Of a stretch of DNA of 14,356 bases, positions 7,038 through 14,356 are shown one piece after another. The stretch is from B73-G16 sp964448445 (GTDB taxonomy: Bacteria; Desulfobacterota; B13-G15), in contig CAYVAU010000036.1 in the NCBI GenBank assembly GCA_964448445.1, positions 1-14,356 of the forward strand, written 5' to 3'. Each line of letters starts with the position of its first letter. Position 1 is the first letter of the stretch. A model generated the notes under the pieces. The model worked only from the letters and a program-made list of their open reading frames with translations. It made no database searches and had not been told where the DNA came from. A program made the position numbers and the translations under genes.

Positions 7038-8409
7038 GGATACCCCTTGTGGCGATCCCATAGCCCACTGGATGTCCCCGATAGAGGACCAGCTGCTGGC
7101 CCTTGCGCGCCTCCCGCAAGGGAAGGTCCTGGTGCTTCAGGAATCTCAGGAGATCGCGAGGGTCTTGAAGGTCGAGGAGATTCTTCTTCGCCCAGGGGGC
7201 CAGGAACTGGGCCCCCCAGGTTGTCAGGGTCGGGGGGTTGCCATCGGGTTTGGCGAAGGGAAGCCCGCGATGGGTGTACTTCAGAAAGCCCACCCCTTCG
7301 GCCTCGCGGGGATAGACCCTCAGTTCCTTGGCCCTCTCGTAGAGGAACTGCTCGAGGAACTCGTCGGGAATCCCGAAGTGATCCCTGAGCCCATCCAAGA
7401 ACCCCCTCACTGTGGGATGCCAGCGATCAACCAGTGGGGGCGATTCCAATCTTGGGCGCTCCAGAGGGGGCTTCATCCCGGAAACCTTCCTCAGCCTGGC
7501 CACAAAAAACCCCTCTCCGGGACAGCGGTGAGGATAGATCCTCATGGCCCTCTCCATACCAGGGGCGAATTCCTCCTCCATAAATTCCCTGAGGCCTGGC
7601 CTTACGTCAAAGCCATCCCACCCTATCTCCTCCAGCTCCACGGGGTATTCCCTTATGGCCCTGGAGATGAGGGCCTCGTTCTCCAGGGGGACGATGGTAC
7701 AGGTCGAATAAACCAGGATCCCTCCGGGCCTCAGGGCCTTTATGGCACTCACCATCAGGTTCCACTGGAGCCTGGACAGCTTCTCGGACCGCTTCATCCT
7801 CCACCACTTGAGCACCTCGGGGCAGTTCTTCAAGGTCCCCAGGCCGCTACAGGGAGGATCGAGTAGCACCCTGTCGAAGAACTCAAAATACAACCTCCCC
7901 AGGCGGTTTCCGTCAAGGATCGTGACCACCGTGTTTATGACCCCGCACTTCATGAGGTTATAGGAAAGGGAGGTGGAACGCCTCACCGAGGGATCGTTGG
8001 CCACAATGAGGCCCCGGTTCCCCATCATGGCTGCCATCTGGGTGGTCTTGGATCCGGGAGCCGCCGCGACATCAAGGACCAACTCCCCGGGTTGGGGATC
8101 GAGGGCCAAAGGAGGGACCATGGAGCTTGGATCCTGAATGTAGATATTGCCCAGATAATGAGAAAAGCTCCTCCCGATGGGGAAGGGCTCCTTCTGGACG
8201 AGATACCCATGGGGTATCTCGTCTATGGACCTTACCCCAAAGCCTTCCTCCTCCAGGAGCTTTATCGCCTTTTGGTCATCGCTCCTCAAGGTGTTCACCC
8301 TGAAGGAGGGCGGGGCGTGAGACCCCACCGTCGAGAGGAAGCTTAAGGCCTCCTCGGGGCCCAGAAGGCTTTGGAGGAATTTCACGAAGTCCTGAGGGAT
8401 GGAGGACAT
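6976..8409 (-). CDS. rsmF: RsmF-like RNA cytosine-C5 methyltransferase (NOL1/NOP2/Sun family)
   Basis: SAM-dependent enzyme that makes 5-methylcytosine in rRNA; E. coli RsmF modifies 16S C1407. The catalytic domain shows the SAM loop DVAAAPGSKT (113-122), motif IV DPPC with Cys187 and motif VI STCT with the catalytic Cys237. The C-terminal part (about 300-477) has the RsmF-type extension and a PUA-like end (GHPVGYGIATRG). The length of 477 residues is close to E. coli RsmF (479), which favours RsmF over the shorter RsmB or archaeal Nop2-like enzymes; the exact target cytosine is not certain. The ATG shares one base with the EndoQ stop (TGATG) and has no clear ribosome-binding site, so translation is probably coupled. 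It is the last gene of its operon. Confidence 0.88.
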   Translation of the reverse strand: MSSIPQDFVKFLQSLLGPEEALSFLSTVGSHAPPSFRVNTLRSDDQKAIKLLEEEGFGVRSIDEIPHGYLVQKEPFPIGRSFSHYLGNIYIQDPSSMVPPLALDPQPGELVLDVAAAPGSKTTQMAAMMGNRGLIVANDPSVRRSTSLSYNLMKCGVINTVVTILDGNRLGRLYFEFFDRVLLDPPCSGLGTLKNCPEVLKWWRMKRSEKLSRLQWNLMVSAIKALRPGGILVYSTCTIVPLENEALISRAIREYPVELEEIGWDGFDVRPGLREFMEEEFAPGMERAMRIYPHRCPGEGFFVARLRKVSGMKPPLERPRLESPPLVDRWHPTVRGFLDGLRDHFGIPDEFLEQFLYERAKELRVYPREAEGVGFLKYTHRGLPFAKPDGNPPTLTTWGAQFLAPWAKKNLLDLQDPRDLLRFLKHQDLPLREARKGQQLVLYRGHPVGYGIATRGILKSRAKVRREVQWPFCLEGL

Positions 8410-9677
8410 CAGAAAAGCTTCATCTGGACCTTTTCCGGGACCTTGGGTTTCTCCTCCGCCTTCTGTTCGCCAAAGATTCTTATCTTACCATAAACCCCAT
8501 CGTATCCCGGGGTGATCTCCAGTTCGCCTCGCCTGACCCTCATGATCCCCTCGTATATCCTGGGAGGGGCTATGCGGCGCAGTTCCTCAGGGGGGAGATC
8601 GAGCAGGATGGCGAATTCCGATCCCCCTTGCTCCACAAGCCTGAAATACTCCCTCTCGACGGCCTTGGATCCCTTCCCCACCCCCAGGGCCTCGGCGATG
8701 ATCTCCTCCAGGGGGACCAGATGGATGGCGGGAATGGCACCCTGAGGGACGAAGCCCTCGGGTCTGTCGGCAAGTTCCTCAACCCGGTGCATGACCCCAA
8801 CTGTGAGGGGTCTACCGCATTTGGGGCATTGGTAATTATGGGCCCTGGTCTCCTTGGGGGAAAAGAGGACGCCGCAGTTCCTGTGGCCATCATAGTGATA
8901 TTTGCCCTCCTCGGGGAAGAACTCGATGGTGAAAAGGATTCCCCGGGGGTCCTTCTCCCTTATCACCCTTATGATCTCATCGTAGTTCATCTCGCAGCAA
9001 AACGCATTGGCCTCCCGGCCTATATGGCGGGGGGAGTGGGCATCGGAGTTGGAGATGAGGGTTATGCGGTCAAGGGCCGATATCCTCCAGTTCATCTGGG
9101 GGTTAGAGGAAAGGCCCGTCTCTATGGAATGGATGTTTTTTGCCTCCTCCTCGAAACATTCCTCAAGGGAATCGAACCCCGAGTTGGCACCAAAGACCGA
9201 ATACCAAGGCGTCCAGGCATGGGCCGGGACCAGAAGGCAGCGCTCCGAACAGTCGAGGACCATCTTCACCAGGTCCTTCACCGGGAAGGTGAAGGTGGGA
9301 CGACCGTCCTGGGAGAGGTTCCCGTAACGGGAAAGCATCGCGTTGATCTTCTCAACCGTCTCTATGTCCGGGGCGAAGATCAGGGTATGGATACGCCGGT
9401 TGGTCCTTTTGCCCTGGTCGAAGATGTTGCAGACCTCCGCTGTGAGCACAAACCCCACCGACTTTTCGCCTTCCTTAAGCCTGTAGATCCCGGGTTCGGC
9501 CTCCTGCAGTTTTTCCTTTATCTCGGCAAAGTAACCGGGATGGGTGAAGTCGCCCGTCCCCATGATGCTCAGCCCCTTTATCTTCGCCCAGCGGGCGATC
9601 TGGCCGAGGTTCATGTCGGGACTTGTGGCCCTGCTGAAGCGGCTGTGGATGTGGAAATCACAGAGAAAGTACTTCAA
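8409..9677 (-). CDS. Endonuclease Q-like PHP nuclease (deaminated-base repair)
   Basis: Resembles endonuclease Q, which nicks DNA 5' to uracil, hypoxanthine, xanthine and abasic sites; known from Thermococcales, methanogens and some bacteria. The PHP metal-site residues are intact: His9 and His11 (DFHIHS), Asp43 and His46 (GDFTH), Glu81, His97, His153, Asp212 and His214 (NSDAH). A Cys zinc-binding element (Cys268, Cys284, Cys287) precedes the conserved HRVEELADR. The 422 residues match the family. The start is TTG at 9677 because AAGGAGGT lies 8 nt upstream and the protein then begins at the PHP signature; the 21 codons upstream lie in the previous gene. The protein ends in a charged, proline-containing tail and QMKLF, like a bacterial beta-clamp-binding motif; Pyrococcus EndoQ is known to work with PCNA. 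It overlaps both neighbours. Confidence 0.9.
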   Translation of the reverse strand: MKYFLCDFHIHSRFSRATSPDMNLGQIARWAKIKGLSIMGTGDFTHPGYFAEIKEKLQEAEPGIYRLKEGEKSVGFVLTAEVCNIFDQGKRTNRRIHTLIFAPDIETVEKINAMLSRYGNLSQDGRPTFTFPVKDLVKMVLDCSERCLLVPAHAWTPWYSVFGANSGFDSLEECFEEEAKNIHSIETGLSSNPQMNWRISALDRITLISNSDAHSPRHIGREANAFCCEMNYDEIIRVIREKDPRGILFTIEFFPEEGKYHYDGHRNCGVLFSPKETRAHNYQCPKCGRPLTVGVMHRVEELADRPEGFVPQGAIPAIHLVPLEEIIAEALGVGKGSKAVEREYFRLVEQGGSEFAILLDLPPEELRRIAPPRIYEGIMRVRRGELEITPGYDGVYGKIRIFGEQKAEEKPKVPEKVQMKLF

Positions 9678-10128
9678 GCTCCGGAACCTCCTTCGGGGTT
9701 CGGGTCGACCTGACCAGCCACCTGCCCCCTTCCTTCTCAAGCTGCAGCTCCACCAGGCAAGGATCCCCCGAAGAGCAGGCTATAACCCCCTCTCCCTTAA
9801 GATCCCTGGCCTCGGCCCATCCCCATACGCGGGCCAAGGCCTTCCCATCCTCAAGGGCTATCTCCTCTCGCTCCACGTGAATCCTTATGTGTTCGTAATG
9901 GTTGAAAAGGCTCCCCAAGAACCCCCTGAGGGCGAAGTAATTCAGCCCCCTGAAGTCGCTGTAATGGGGCGAGATGAGTTCCATGAGCCTCGGGAGGTCC
10001 TCCCTCTCAATGGCCTCCTTTCCCTCCCTCAGCACCCTCCTTATGCGCTCCTCCTCCGAGCCCCTGCAGAGGTACCATATCCCAAGGGCCGAAAGGACAA
10101 TGACGACCGCTACAAGCCTCCACCTCAT
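9658..10128 (-). CDS. Membrane-anchored NTF2-like protein of unknown function
   Basis: A 156-residue protein with one N-terminal hydrophobic segment (about residues 4-20, LVAVVIVLSALGIWYL) and a basic N-terminus, so probably a signal anchor facing outwards. The remainder has the pattern of a small NTF2-like or SnoaL-like fold: an initial helix with a run of charges (EEERIRRVLREGKEAIEREDLPRLMELISPHY is at 25-56), then alternating beta-strand stretches ending in GGRWLVRSTR (135-144). The fold assignment is by eye. The ATG at 10128 was chosen over 10149 because it forms an ATGA overlap with the rarA stop and has GGAGG five bases upstream. Cys21 after WYL is not a good lipobox. Its place between rarA and EndoQ may only reflect operon membership. 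Confidence 0.8.
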   Translation of the reverse strand: MRWRLVAVVIVLSALGIWYLCRGSEEERIRRVLREGKEAIEREDLPRLMELISPHYSDFRGLNYFALRGFLGSLFNHYEHIRIHVEREEIALEDGKALARVWGWAEARDLKGEGVIACSSGDPCLVELQLEKEGGRWLVRSTRTPKEVPELEVLSL

Positions 10129-11432
10129 CCCTTCCTCCCCTTCCACCACCGGCGGAGGCGCTCCCGGATCTCCCCCTCATAGCCCCGCCCCGAAGGGCTG
10201 TAATAGCCCCCTTGGAGGCCATCCGGGAGATATTGCTGCTCTACAAAGGCATCGGGGTAATCGTGGGGATAGAGATATCCCCTGCCGTATCCGAGTTCCC
10301 TCATCAGATGCGTAGGTGCATTCCTCAAATGGAGGGGGACGGGAACCGCCCCCTTCTCCTTCACCTCCCTCCTTGCCGCCTCCAGGGCCTTCATGGCGGA
10401 GTTGGACTTGGGGGCTGTGGCCAGGTAAACAGTGGCCTCGGCCAAGGCAAGCTCACCTTCGGGCTGGCCGAGGATCTGCAGGGCCTGAAGGGCCGCTATA
10501 GCCACCACCAGGGCCATGGGATCGGCCAGCCCTATATCTTCTGCAGCTGTAACCACCATCCTTCTGGCTATGTAAAGGGGATCCTCACCCCCTTCCAACA
10601 TCCTGGCAAGCCAGTACAAGGCGGCGTCGGGGTCGCTCCCCCTTATGGACTTCTGGTATGCGCTTATGAGGTTGTAGTGCTCTTCCCCCTCCCGATCATA
10701 GAGGATCCTTCTTTGGGTCGCCTCCATGGCAAGCTCCGGGGTTACGGTCCCCTCCTCCCCCGAAAGGATCACCGATAGTTCAAGGGCATTGAGGGCCGCC
10801 CTCGCATCCCCCTGGGAGAGCCGTGCGATAAGTTTTAGGACATCATCGGGAACCCTTACCCTCAAGTTCCCCAGGCCCCGTTGCGGGTCGGAAAGGGCCC
10901 TTTTGAGGATCAAAAGGATCTCCTCCTCGCTTAACGCCCTCAGGGTAAAGACCCTAAGCCTTGAGGAGAGTGGAGGGATGATCCCGAAGGAGGGGTTCTG
11001 GGTGGTAGCCCCTATCAACACTATGGTCCCGTCTTCGACCCACGGAAGGAGCGCATCCTGCTGAGCACGGTTGAAGCGATGGATCTCGTCAAGGAATAGG
11101 ATGGTGCGCTGTCCCCGCTTGAGCCTCTGCTGGGCATCCCTTATGACCTCCCTCACCTCCTTGACACCCCAGAGGACGGCGCTCCCGTACACGAAATGGG
11201 CCCCGAGGGCAGAAGCGAGGATCTGAGCGAGGGTCGTCTTGCCACTGCCCGGGGGCCCCCAGAGGATGAAGGAAAAGGGCTTCCCCGACTCGATCATGCG
11301 CCTCAAGACCTTTCCCGGTCCGATGAGATGCTCCTGCCCCACGAACTCCTCCAGGGTCCTCGGACGCATCCTGAAGGCCAGAGGTTCGGATTCCCTCCTG
11401 ATCTCCTTTTCCCCCCGGGAGAAGAGATCCAT
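10125..11432 (-). CDS. rarA: Replication-associated recombination protein A (RarA/MgsA)
   Basis: AAA+ ATPase acting at stalled replication forks, related to clamp loaders and to eukaryotic WRNIP1/Mgs1. It has PLAFRMRPRTLEEFVGQEHL at the N-terminus (17-36), Walker A GPPGSGKT (59-66), Walker B ILFLDEIH (111-118), sensor I TTQNPSF (143-149), SRLR (157-160) and the C-terminal tetramerisation domain with NAPTHLM and YPHDYPDAF. The 435 residues compare with 447 in E. coli. The start is ATG 11432 (MDLFSRGEKE), which shares a base with the DUF763 stop as TGATG and has GAGGG a few bases upstream; the open frame up to 11513 lies inside the preceding gene. Co-transcription with EndoQ and DUF763 suggests a genome-maintenance setting. 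Confidence 0.96.
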   Translation of the reverse strand: MDLFSRGEKEIRRESEPLAFRMRPRTLEEFVGQEHLIGPGKVLRRMIESGKPFSFILWGPPGSGKTTLAQILASALGAHFVYGSAVLWGVKEVREVIRDAQQRLKRGQRTILFLDEIHRFNRAQQDALLPWVEDGTIVLIGATTQNPSFGIIPPLSSRLRVFTLRALSEEEILLILKRALSDPQRGLGNLRVRVPDDVLKLIARLSQGDARAALNALELSVILSGEEGTVTPELAMEATQRRILYDREGEEHYNLISAYQKSIRGSDPDAALYWLARMLEGGEDPLYIARRMVVTAAEDIGLADPMALVVAIAALQALQILGQPEGELALAEATVYLATAPKSNSAMKALEAARREVKEKGAVPVPLHLRNAPTHLMRELGYGRGYLYPHDYPDAFVEQQYLPDGLQGGYYSPSGRGYEGEIRERLRRWWKGRKG

Positions 11433-12508
11433 CAGACCCTCTTGTAAAGGGAGTCCAGCCTCCTTAAGGCCTTGAGTTTTTCCGTGTAGCCCACCTTGGC
11501 CGCCCAGAGGCATTCCTTAAGGACCTCGATGGTCCTGTCGTAAAGCTCCCTGTCCACAGGATACGGCCTCCCGTCCTTTCCGCCGTGGGCGAAGCTAAAG
11601 CGGGCGGGATCCTTAAAGCTCGGGGGTTCACCGTAAAGAAGCTCGGCCAAAAGGCTCAGGGCCCTCAGGGACCTGGGACCAAGACCCCGGATCAGAAGCA
11701 GCTCCCCAAAATCCTCGGGGAGACGCTCGTAGGTCTTAAGCAGTATCGAACGGACCCTCTCGGGGGCCAGGTCCCCGGGGGTGAGGTCATGCCTTTGGGG
11801 GAGGTCGAGGTTTCCCGCGGGGCGGATCTCCTTTAGGATGAGCTCCGGATCCTGATGGGCCATATCCATTATCGCCTTCCGCGTACCCGAACTCTCCCGG
11901 GCCACAAGGTTCAGGGCCTCTCTGCGCTCATCACAGCAAACCGCCTTATGGGGCTCACAGCAGGGATCATCCAGCCCCTCGGAAAGCCAGTGGTACCTTC
12001 GGGCATAGCGATTACAGGGATTCATCCCCTGCTGGATCACACACCAGGTCCCCTCCCTGGTGAAGAAAAAGGTGTGATGGTAAAGGTCATAGCCATCCTG
12101 AAGGGCACAGCTGTCCACCTTGGCAACGAGACGGCTCATCCTGATTAGCGGGTCGGCCTCGATCCCATATCGGTCACCATAGTGAGCTATCTCCTGAGGG
12201 GTCTTTAAAGCGGCCCTGCCCTTGCCCCCCACGACAAATATGCCCAGCTCCCCTTCCCGTCCCCTTACGGCCTCCTTGAGGGCACCACAAACGGTGGTGG
12301 TGAGTCCGCTTGAATGCCAGTCAAAACCCAGAAGGCACCCCAGTGCCTGAAACCAAAAGGGATCCGAAAGCCTCCTCAACACCTCCTTTGGGCCAAATTC
12401 GAACACCAATACACGGAGGATCTCGCGCCCCAACCGGACCATTCTGTCAAAGAGCCACCTCGGGGCGCTCCCGTAATGGAGGGGCAGAAGGGCAACCGCT
12501 TTCCTCAT
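11432..12508 (-). CDS. DUF763 family protein, function unknown
   Basis: Conserved protein of 358 residues matching the DUF763 family: N-terminal LPLHYGSAPRWLF (8-20), then DWHSSGLTTTVCGALKEA (63-80), SRLVAKVDSCALQDGYDLYHH (125-145) and LPQRHDL (236-242). The family is common in archaea and scattered in bacteria and has no established function. Eight or more cysteines, including DPCC (181-184) and VCC (190-192), could bind metal. LLLIRGLGPRSLRALSLLAE (270-289) resembles a helix-hairpin-helix DNA-binding motif (by eye). The start at 12508 was chosen because family members begin shortly before LPLHYG and AGGGGG precedes it; 12541 is the alternative. It is the first gene of the rarA-EndoQ operon, facing rnc. 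Confidence 0.88.
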   Translation of the reverse strand: MRKAVALLPLHYGSAPRWLFDRMVRLGREILRVLVFEFGPKEVLRRLSDPFWFQALGCLLGFDWHSSGLTTTVCGALKEAVRGREGELGIFVVGGKGRAALKTPQEIAHYGDRYGIEADPLIRMSRLVAKVDSCALQDGYDLYHHTFFFTREGTWCVIQQGMNPCNRYARRYHWLSEGLDDPCCEPHKAVCCDERREALNLVARESSGTRKAIMDMAHQDPELILKEIRPAGNLDLPQRHDLTPGDLAPERVRSILLKTYERLPEDFGELLLIRGLGPRSLRALSLLAELLYGEPPSFKDPARFSFAHGGKDGRPYPVDRELYDRTIEVLKECLWAAKVGYTEKLKALRRLDSLYKRV

Positions 12509-12571
12509 CTCCCCCTTAAACCTCGTTCCTGAAGATAGCACTTCGTCAAGGGCCGGTAAAGGGAAGGGATC
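12509..12571. promoter_or_regulatory. Divergent intergenic region between DUF763 operon and rnc
   Basis: The 101 bases between the two start codons (12509-12609) hold CGTCAAG (12544-12550) and CTTGACG (12571-12577), a perfect 7-bp inverted repeat 20 bases apart. These can be read as two opposed TTGACG -35 boxes, or as a dyad operator. On the minus strand no convincing -10 was found at 16-18 bases from its -35, so the DUF763 promoter remains unplaced. Confidence 0.35.
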
Positions 12572-12601
12572 TTGACGGGTTCAGGGGCCCGTTGTCATAT
12601 T
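12572..12601 (+). promoter_or_regulatory. Candidate sigma70-type promoter of rnc
   Basis: TTGACG (12572-12577), an 18-base spacer and CATATT (12596-12601, four of six consensus bases). The layout matches the tRNA-Arg promoter in this window. The predicted start of transcription is about 12608, within two bases of the ATG at 12610, implying a leaderless mRNA. Confidence 0.5.
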
Positions 12602-12609
12602 TTGAGACC

Positions 12610-13281
12610 ATGGAGAAGGACCTCGAAAGGCTCCAGGATACCATAGGTTACAAATTCTCAAACCATGCTTTGCTCATCGAGGCCTTAACGCACAAGTCCT
12701 GGGGCTCCCCCAACAACGAGAGGCTCGAGTTTCTGGGGGATTCGGTCCTCGAGCTCGCCATAAGCCACCTCCTCTATCAATCCCTCCCCGAGGCCACCGA
12801 GGGTGAGCTCTCCAAGATCCGTTCATGGCTCGTCAGTGAAGATTCCCTGGCCGAGATAGCCGGGAAGGTATCCTTAGGGGAATTTTTGCGCCTGGGAAAG
12901 GGAGAGAAGAACTCAGGAGGTCGGAGGAAACCCTCCATTTTGGCCTCGGCCCTTGAAGCCCTTCTGGCAGCAGTCTACCTGGACGGTGGTTTTGAGAAGG
13001 CCCTGGAGCTGGTACGGAGGCTCTTTGGCAGCCAGATCGGGAAGAAGGGCTGGAGGAACGAGGATTACAAAACACAGCTTCAGGAATACACTCAGGCCAT
13101 CTTCAGGGAAGTACCCGTTTATCTGTTACTTTCCGAACAGGGCCCGGAACACTCGAAGACCTTTGAGGTCGCAGTCCTGGTGAGGGGAAAGATATGGGGG
13201 CGGGGAAAGGGCAAAAGCAAAAAGGAGGCCGAACAGAGGGCAGCCGAGGAGGCCCTGAGGATGATCCGCCATGACGGATAG
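12610..13281 (+). CDS. rnc: Ribonuclease III
   Basis: Double-strand-specific endoribonuclease that processes rRNA precursors and structured mRNAs as a homodimer. The signature NERLEFLGDSVLEL is at 36-49 with catalytic Glu40 and Asp44, and the second catalytic Glu116 lies in SALEALLAAVYLDGG. A double-stranded RNA-binding domain follows (about 152-220, YKTQLQEYTQ through KKEAEQRAAEEAL). The 223 residues compare with 226 in E. coli. ATG 12610 is preferred because a promoter-like element would start transcription almost at that codon; an in-frame TTG at 12592 with AGGGG four bases before it would add six residues. The stop overlaps the radical SAM gene by 11 bases. Confidence 0.97.
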   Translation: MEKDLERLQDTIGYKFSNHALLIEALTHKSWGSPNNERLEFLGDSVLELAISHLLYQSLPEATEGELSKIRSWLVSEDSLAEIAGKVSLGEFLRLGKGEKNSGGRRKPSILASALEALLAAVYLDGGFEKALELVRRLFGSQIGKKGWRNEDYKTQLQEYTQAIFREVPVYLLLSEQGPEHSKTFEVAVLVRGKIWGRGKGKSKKEAEQRAAEEALRMIRHDG

Positions 13282-14281
13282 GACCATCATACCCATCTTC
13301 ATCCCCAACCTGGGCTGTCCGGGTCGGTGTGTCTTCTGCGATCAGAGGCGAACGACTGGTTCTGCCAGACGCACCCCTTCCCCTGAGGAGATAGGGGCAG
13401 AAATTGAAAAATGGCTCGCCCAAAGGATCCGAAAAAACAGGGGGATCGTTCAGGTCGCCTTCTACGGGGGGACCTTCACCGCCCTGCCCCTCCAAAGGCA
13501 AAGGGAACTCCTTGAGGCCACAAGGCCCTTCCTCAAAAGCCACCTGGTCGATTCGCTGCGGATCTCGACCCGCCCTGACACCATAACCCCCGAGGTCCTG
13601 GAGATCCTTGCCAGAGGGGGGGTGAGGACCGTAGAGCTCGGGGTGCAGTCGCTGGACCCCGAGGTCCTGAGGCTTAGCGGCAGGGATTACGGCCCAGAAG
13701 AGGTCAAAAGGGCAAGCCAATTGATCAAGGAGAGGGGGTTCGAGTTGGGGATCCAGATAATGGTAGGCCTTCCGGGGGATACCGCCGAGAGGTTCATGGA
13801 GACGGTAAAGGGGGTCATTGACCTTGGGCCGGATTTTGCCAGGATCTACCCGACATTGGTGATAAGGGGAACGGTCCTTGAAGAGTGGTTCCATTCGGGA
13901 AAGTACCGCCCCCTTGACCTCCCCGAGGCCATCGAGCTCTCCAAAAGGGCCACCTTGGCCCTTGAGGGGGCCGGGATACGGGTCATAAGGATAGGCCTCC
14001 AGCCCACAAGGGAGCTGCAGCAGTCCCTTGTGGCAGGACCTTACCATCCGGCCTTCGGACAGATGGTGAGGGGGGAGATCCTGCTTCAGAGGGCACGGGA
14101 GGCCTTAAAGGGAGTGAAGGGCCAGGTGACCCTCCTGATCAATCCCAGGGACATAGACCTCCTTTACGGGCATGGCCGCAGAAATTGGGAGAAACTGCGG
14201 GGAGAATTCCCGAAAGTTGGGATCTCGGTTGCCGCCGACCCGAAGATCAAACGGTGGAATGTGGGGATTGAGGTGGTTTAA
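13271..14281 (+). CDS. Elp3-like radical SAM protein
   Basis: A 336-residue radical SAM enzyme. The 4Fe-4S ligands are Cys16, Cys20 and Cys23 in CPGRCVFC; FYGGTFTALP (64-73), VELGVQSLD (121-129) and IMVGLPGDT (163-171) follow, all shared with the Elp3/YhcC-type subgroup. The acetyltransferase domain of true Elp3 is absent, so tRNA wobble carboxymethylation is not implied. Related proteins are found beside rnc in other bacteria, which hints at RNA processing or modification, but the substrate is unknown. The start ATG lies within the last codons of rnc with GAGG about 10 bases upstream, suggesting translational coupling. No further cysteine cluster for a second cluster is visible. Confidence 0.9.
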   Translation: MTDRTIIPIFIPNLGCPGRCVFCDQRRTTGSARRTPSPEEIGAEIEKWLAQRIRKNRGIVQVAFYGGTFTALPLQRQRELLEATRPFLKSHLVDSLRISTRPDTITPEVLEILARGGVRTVELGVQSLDPEVLRLSGRDYGPEEVKRASQLIKERGFELGIQIMVGLPGDTAERFMETVKGVIDLGPDFARIYPTLVIRGTVLEEWFHSGKYRPLDLPEAIELSKRATLALEGAGIRVIRIGLQPTRELQQSLVAGPYHPAFGQMVRGEILLQRAREALKGVKGQVTLLINPRDIDLLYGHGRRNWEKLRGEFPKVGISVAADPKIKRWNVGIEVV

Positions 14282-14356
14282 GCTCGCTTTAGCGGTTCTG
14301 CTGTTTTTTGGCTGCATGCCAAAAAGGCACCTTCCCCCACCCCCCAGTCCCCCTGC
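14259..14356 (+). CDS. Start of a probable lipoprotein or secreted protein (partial)
   Basis: A frame from ATG 14259 (or TTG 14268) overlaps the end of the radical SAM gene and runs off the window. It reads basic residues, then LALAVLLFFGC, then MPKR and a proline-rich stretch (PPPPSPP). The pattern is a lipoprotein-like signal peptide with Cys at the expected place, although Phe at -3 and -2 is not the standard lipobox. A GGTGG-type sequence lies close upstream. Only about 32 residues are visible, so no family can be named. Confidence 0.5.
   Translation, partial: MWGLRWFKLALAVLLFFGCMPKRHLPPPPSPP

Noticed and set aside
8628..9713. Long plus-strand open frame opposite EndoQ
   Set aside because: Antisense shadow of a gene with intact catalytic motifs; no recognisable domain.
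9678..9740. Longer EndoQ starting at ATG 9740
   Set aside because: The extra residues lie within the upstream gene and are arginine- and glycine-rich without family likeness; TTG 9677 has a near-perfect ribosome-binding site and gives the normal length.
9658..10128. NTF2-like protein as a lipoprotein
   Set aside because: The residues before Cys21 are WYL, not a lipobox; a plain membrane anchor fits better.
11433..11513. Longer RarA starting at 11513
   Set aside because: It would lie inside the DUF763 coding end; ATG 11432 makes a TGATG junction and gives the normal RarA N-terminus.
13103..14047. Long minus-strand open frame opposite the radical SAM gene
   Set aside because: Antisense shadow; proline- and glycine-rich with no family pattern, and the opposite strand has all radical SAM motifs.

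Overview
Bacterial chromosomal window, moderately GC-rich, densely packed with housekeeping genes in three transcription blocks. No mobile element, CRISPR array or rRNA was seen. The ffs-type short SRP RNA, tRNA genes with encoded CCA ends, TadA, DnaX, RarA, FtsH and a lipoprotein-like signal peptide point to a bacterium, probably with a diderm envelope. Heavy use of AGG and ATA codons, an endonuclease Q (EndoQ) and a DUF763 protein (both families well known from archaea) suggest a thermophilic or anaerobic lineage, for example a deep-branching or Desulfobacterota-like one. That placement is inference.

Block A (minus strand, about 12508 to 6949): DUF763 protein, rarA, a membrane-anchored NTF2-like protein, EndoQ and an RsmF-type rRNA methyltransferase. 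The genes overlap at every junction (TGATG, ATGA, a 20-nt overlap, TGATG), and a rho-independent terminator begins directly after the last stop codon. RarA, EndoQ with a C-terminal QMKLF clamp-binding-like motif, and DUF763 with a helix-hairpin-helix-like segment together look like a genome-maintenance module. This is the most interesting part of the window.

Intergenic 6614-6948: plus-strand purine bias is opposite to both flanks, and two short plus-strand reading frames can be joined by one base change in a C5 run. It may hide a small or broken plus-strand gene.

Block B (minus strand, promoter about 6584-6613, running to the left edge): tRNA-Arg(ACG), tadA, tRNA-Ser(CGA), tRNA-Ser(GGA), SRP RNA, a terminator-like hairpin, dnaX, uvrC, a MacroD-type macrodomain gene, ftsH, and possibly the start of another gene. 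It places TadA in one transcript with its own substrate tRNA-Arg(ACG). The tadA stop codon lies inside tRNA-Ser(CGA). The tadA-ffs-dnaX order is also found in Bacillus subtilis, but ybaB/recR do not follow dnaX here; uvrC does.

Block C (plus strand, 12572 to the right edge): rnc (RNase III, possibly leaderless), an Elp3-like radical SAM protein, and the start of a probable lipoprotein, all overlapping.
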